The translations under genes and the position numbers were made by a program. This document shows, piece by piece, positions 60,870-64,000 of a DNA stretch of 64,000 nucleotides. The notes below the pieces were generated by a model, which did no database searches, had not been told where the DNA came from, and saw nothing but the letters and a program-made list of their open reading frames with translations. The DNA is from an uncultured Lachnospiraceae bacterium (lineage in GTDB: Bacteria; Bacillota; Clostridia; Lachnospirales; Lachnospiraceae). Positions within the stretch are counted from its first letter, which is position 1, and every line of letters begins with the position of its first letter. The stretch lies in assembly GCA_910579465.1 (NCBI GenBank), contig CAJTUB010000002.1:316980-380979 (forward strand), given 5' to 3'.

Positions 60870-62621
60870 ATGGTAATTGATGAAATTACAAAGCTGATAG
60901 AGGAAACAGTAAACAGTAAGGTATTCGGAATCTGGTTTTTAATCGGGGCGGCACTTGTATTCTTTATGCAGGCGGGCTTTGCTATGGTGGAAACGGGCTT
61001 TACGAGGGCAAAGAACGCGGGCAACATTATAATGAAGAACCTGATGGACTTCTGTATCGGGACCGTCGTATTTATCCTGCTCGGCTTCGGGCTTATGATG
61101 GCAGAGGACTACGCGTTCGGGTTTATCGGTGTGCCGAATCTGGATATTTTTAAGGATTTTGGCGGATTCATTGAAAAAAATGCGTCGAGCTTTGTATTTA
61201 ACCTTGTGTTCTGTGCGACGGCGGCGACGATTGTTTCGGGCGCGATGGCAGAACGGACGAAGTTCATATCCTATTGTGTTTATTCGGCAGTGATTTCCCT
61301 GTTCGTCTATCCGGTGGAGGCGGGCTGGATATGGAATTCCCAGGGCTGGCTTGCACAGATGGGCTTCCATGACTTTGCAGGCTCTGCGGCAATTCATTCG
61401 GTCGGCGGAATTACCGCACTCATCGGGGCGATTATGGTAGGACCGCGTCTCGGAAAATACGTGAAGGAAAAGGGCAAGATAAAAAAGAAGGTAAACGCGA
61501 TTCCGGGGCATTCCATTACGCTCGGCGCGCTCGGCTGCTTTATCCTGTGGTTCGGCTGGTACGGCTTTAACGGCGCGGCAGCATGGGATAACACCTCGTT
61601 GGCTTCCATTTTCCTGACAACGACGATTGCACCGGCGGTTGCCACCTGTGTTACGATGCTGTTTACCTGGATGAAAAACGGGAAGCCGGATGTTTCGATG
61701 TGTCTCAATGCCTCTCTGGCAGGTCTGGTCGGCATTACAGCAGGGTGTGACGCCTTGGACGCAATCGGCTCGATTGTAGTCGGCGTGGTTTCAGGTATTC
61801 TTGTTGTGGTGGTGGTCGAGGTACTGGATTTGAAGTTACATATCGACGACCCGGTCGGCGCGGTCGGCGTACATCTTGCGAACGGAATCTGGGGAACCCT
61901 TGCGGTAGGGCTTCTCGCAAACCCGAAGGCGCCTGCCGGTCTTGACGGGCTGTTCTATACGGGAAGCGCAAAGCTTTTCGGAATCCAGACGCTTGGTATT
62001 TTGGCAGTTCTTGGCTGGACGGCAGTCTGCATGACATTAGTATTTCTTGTAATTAAAAAGACAATCGGCCTGCGGGTATCCGCCGAGGAGGAAATCAAGG
62101 GCTTGGACAGCACCGAGCACGGTCTGCCGAGCGCCTATGCGGATTTTGTCCCGGCGGTCGAGAGCCTGGATTACGGCTACGAGGAGGCAGTTCCGGTGAC
62201 CGGCGAGATTCCTGTAGCGGAGGCGGTTCCGGTAAAGAAGGTGCCTGCCTTTGAGGAGGGAGAGCACAGGTTCACGAAGATAGAGATTATCTGTAAGGAA
62301 TCGAAGTTTGAGGCATTAAAGAACGCCATGATGGACATCGGGATTACCGGCATGACGGTTTCCCATGTATTAGGCTGCGGCGTCCAGAAGGGAAAGCCGG
62401 AGTATTACCGTGGCGTACAGATAGAAGCAAACCTGCTGCCGAAGGTACAGGTGGATATCGTGGTCAGCAAGGTGCCGGTACGGAAGGTAATCGAGGCGGC
62501 AAAGAGCGTGCTTTATACCGGACATATCGGGGATGGTAAGATTTTTGTATACGAGGTGGAGAATGTCGTAAAGGTACGTACCGGAGAAGAGGGGTATGAC
62601 GCTTTACAGGATGTGGAATAG
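60870..62621 (+). CDS. amt: Ammonium transporter fused to a PII protein
   Basis: I chose the ATG at 60870, ten bases after AAGGAG. The 583-residue protein has an Amt channel of about eleven membrane segments (residues 1-405, with FMQAGFAMVETGFTRAKNAG and HSVGGITALIGAIMVGP) and an acidic linker. A complete PII domain from about residue 470 includes RFTKIEIICKESKFEALKNA, the T-loop GCGVQKGKPEYYRGV and VRKVIEAAKSVLYTGHIGDG. The fusion would let the nitrogen sensor gate its own channel. Confidence 0.93.
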   Translation: MVIDEITKLIEETVNSKVFGIWFLIGAALVFFMQAGFAMVETGFTRAKNAGNIIMKNLMDFCIGTVVFILLGFGLMMAEDYAFGFIGVPNLDIFKDFGGFIEKNASSFVFNLVFCATAATIVSGAMAERTKFISYCVYSAVISLFVYPVEAGWIWNSQGWLAQMGFHDFAGSAAIHSVGGITALIGAIMVGPRLGKYVKEKGKIKKKVNAIPGHSITLGALGCFILWFGWYGFNGAAAWDNTSLASIFLTTTIAPAVATCVTMLFTWMKNGKPDVSMCLNASLAGLVGITAGCDALDAIGSIVVGVVSGILVVVVVEVLDLKLHIDDPVGAVGVHLANGIWGTLAVGLLANPKAPAGLDGLFYTGSAKLFGIQTLGILAVLGWTAVCMTLVFLVIKKTIGLRVSAEEEIKGLDSTEHGLPSAYADFVPAVESLDYGYEEAVPVTGEIPVAEAVPVKKVPAFEEGEHRFTKIEIICKESKFEALKNAMMDIGITGMTVSHVLGCGVQKGKPEYYRGVQIEANLLPKVQVDIVVSKVPVRKVIEAAKSVLYTGHIGDGKIFVYEVENVVKVRTGEEGYDALQDVE

Positions 62622-62668
62622 CGCCATAAGGCGCTTTCCGCAGACAGAAATTTACGGAGGTGTATTCT

Positions 62669-64000
62669 ATGTGTTCTATTATGGCTTATTGCGGAAGCAC
62701 TGCCACGCCGGAGGCGTTTCAGAAGGGCTTTGAGCGTACGATTTCCAGAGGACCGGACGATACCCGGATTGTCGATACCGGGAAGGGGCTGATGGGCTTC
62801 CACCGGCTTGCGATTATGGGCCTGACGCCTGCCGGGATGCAGCCGTTCTCGCTGGACGGCAGCTATATCGTATGCAACGGTGAGATTTACGGCTTTGAAA
62901 AATGGAGGGCAAAGCTTGCGGAACGTTATACGTTTGAAAGTGATTCCGACTGTGAAATCCTTCTGCCGCTGTACCGGGAGTACGGCACGGATATGTTTGC
63001 AATGTTAGATGCGGAGTTTGCCTGCATCCTCTATGATAACAGAACACAGGAATACATAGCCGCAAGGGACCCGATCGGCATAAGGCCGCTGTATTACGGC
63101 TACGACAAGGACGGCGTAATCCTGTTTGCGAGCGAGGCAAAAAACCTGGTAGGATTTGCGGAGCGCATTATGCCGTTCCCGCCGGGGCATTATTATAAGG
63201 GCGGAAACTTTGTCTGCTACTCGGACATTGCCCATGTGGATCAGGTCTGCACGGACGATTTGGAAACGGTCTGCCGCAACATCCACGACAAGCTGGTGGC
63301 AGGCGTGGAGAAACGTCTGGTGTCGGATGCCAAGGTCGGCTTCCTGCTTTCGGGCGGGCTGGATTCCTCCCTTGTCTGCGCGATTGCCGCAAAGAAAAGC
63401 AAGACGCCGATTAAGACCTTTGCCATCGGAATGAGCGGGGATGCGATTGATTTAAAATATGCGAAGCAGGCGGCGGACTATATCGGCAGCGACCATACGG
63501 AGGTCATTATGACGAAGGAGGAGGTGCTTGCCAGCCTGAGAACCGTAATCGAACTGCTCGGCACGTTTGATATTACGACCATCCGGGCAAGCATGGGAAT
63601 GTACCTGGTCTGCAAGGCGATTCACGAAACGACCGATATCCGGGTGCTTTTAACCGGTGAGATTTCCGATGAGCTGTTCGGCTATAAATATACCGACTTT
63701 GCGCCGGATGCGGAAGCCTTCCAGAAGGAGGCAGAAAAGAGAATCCGGGAGCTTCACATGTATGACGTGCTTCGTGCCGACCGCTGCATTTCGGTCAACT
63801 CCCTGGAGGCAAGGGTGCCATTCGGTGACCTGGATTTTGTGAAATATGTCATGGCGGTGGAACCGGAGCTGAAACGGAACACCTATGGAAAGGGAAAATA
63901 TCTGCTCCGCCATGCGTTTGAGGGTGGGGAGTATCTGCCGGAGGAGCTTCTCTGGCGCGAAAAGGCGGCGTTCTCGGACGCGGTAGGACATTCGATGGTG
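62669..64000 (+). CDS. asnB: Asparagine synthetase B, cut by the window edge
   Basis: The gene begins at ATG 62669 after ACGGAGGTG and runs past the end; 444 codons are seen. Cys2 (MCSIMAYCG) is the glutaminase nucleophile, with RGPDDTR and FNGEIY-like CNGEIYG. The synthetase domain has the PP-loop LLSGGLDSSL (near residue 230) and TGEISDELFGY. It makes asparagine from aspartate, glutamine and ATP. It follows amt by 47 bp with a short hairpin (AGCGCC/GGCGCT) between, so it belongs to the nitrogen block. Confidence 0.92.
   Translation, partial: MCSIMAYCGSTATPEAFQKGFERTISRGPDDTRIVDTGKGLMGFHRLAIMGLTPAGMQPFSLDGSYIVCNGEIYGFEKWRAKLAERYTFESDSDCEILLPLYREYGTDMFAMLDAEFACILYDNRTQEYIAARDPIGIRPLYYGYDKDGVILFASEAKNLVGFAERIMPFPPGHYYKGGNFVCYSDIAHVDQVCTDDLETVCRNIHDKLVAGVEKRLVSDAKVGFLLSGGLDSSLVCAIAAKKSKTPIKTFAIGMSGDAIDLKYAKQAADYIGSDHTEVIMTKEEVLASLRTVIELLGTFDITTIRASMGMYLVCKAIHETTDIRVLLTGEISDELFGYKYTDFAPDAEAFQKEAEKRIRELHMYDVLRADRCISVNSLEARVPFGDLDFVKYVMAVEPELKRNTYGKGKYLLRHAFEGGEYLPEELLWREKAAFSDAVGHSMV

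Overview
The window looks like the chromosome of a Gram-positive anaerobe of the Clostridia, most likely a Lachnospiraceae gut bacterium. The evidence is AddAB instead of RecBCD, AdhE with Rex-type operators, monomeric and sensory [FeFe]-hydrogenases, a GSIII glutamine synthetase, a split archaeal-type glutamate synthase, and strong AGGAGG ribosome sites. Genus cannot be fixed from the sequence alone.

Positions 1-17,700 are the late half of an integrated tailed phage with a long non-contractile tail (siphovirus type). The order is minor capsid, scaffold, major capsid, head completion, tail tube, tail chaperones, tape measure, tail tip, fibre, holin and endolysin. It ends in a 3' fragment of a tRNA-Ser gene, which is the attachment-site copy at that end. 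The integrase, the early genes and the other end lie left of the window. A cassette at about 4,670-6,205 (ribbon-helix-helix, GIY-YIG-like, unknown, HNH endonuclease) interrupts the head-completion genes. The minor capsid protein carries a CdiA-like nuclease domain at its C-terminus.

Positions 17,700-43,300 are host chromosome. Two LytTR regulators are present: an AgrA/AgrC-like pair, and a LytTR/DUF3021 pair divergent from an ABC exporter. Each has direct repeats at a 21-bp period the same distance upstream of a -10 box. Then come a probable 6S RNA, a hairpin-rich intergenic region, nadE, addB-addA, a DUF4143 ATPase, a sigma factor with a long C-terminal extension, a hemolysin III protein, an XRE regulator beside a decayed ABC gene, a stand-alone nucleotidyltransferase with a 22-bp palindrome at its promoter, and an AraC-transglutaminase pair. 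A 165-bp MITE-like element sits in the leader of a LysR gene.

Positions 43,300-51,830 form a fermentation and redox operon: two Rex-like sites, adhE, a small kinase-like protein, two thioredoxin-like [2Fe-2S] proteins, a PAS-containing sensory [FeFe]-hydrogenase, a SpoIIE-type phosphatase and a catalytic group-B-like [FeFe]-hydrogenase. The order suggests that redox or H2 state is sensed and passed on by dephosphorylation next to the enzymes that dispose of electrons.

Positions 51,830-64,000 form a nitrogen-assimilation block. On the minus strand are the three glutamate synthase domains as separate genes, a short GSI-type glutamine synthetase and an ANTAR RNA-binding antiterminator. On the plus strand are GSIII, an Amt-PII fusion and an asparagine synthetase cut by the window edge. 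The glutamate synthase and GSIII units each start with a consensus promoter followed almost at once by a strong intrinsic terminator. With an ANTAR protein in the cluster, this points to control by transcription antitermination.
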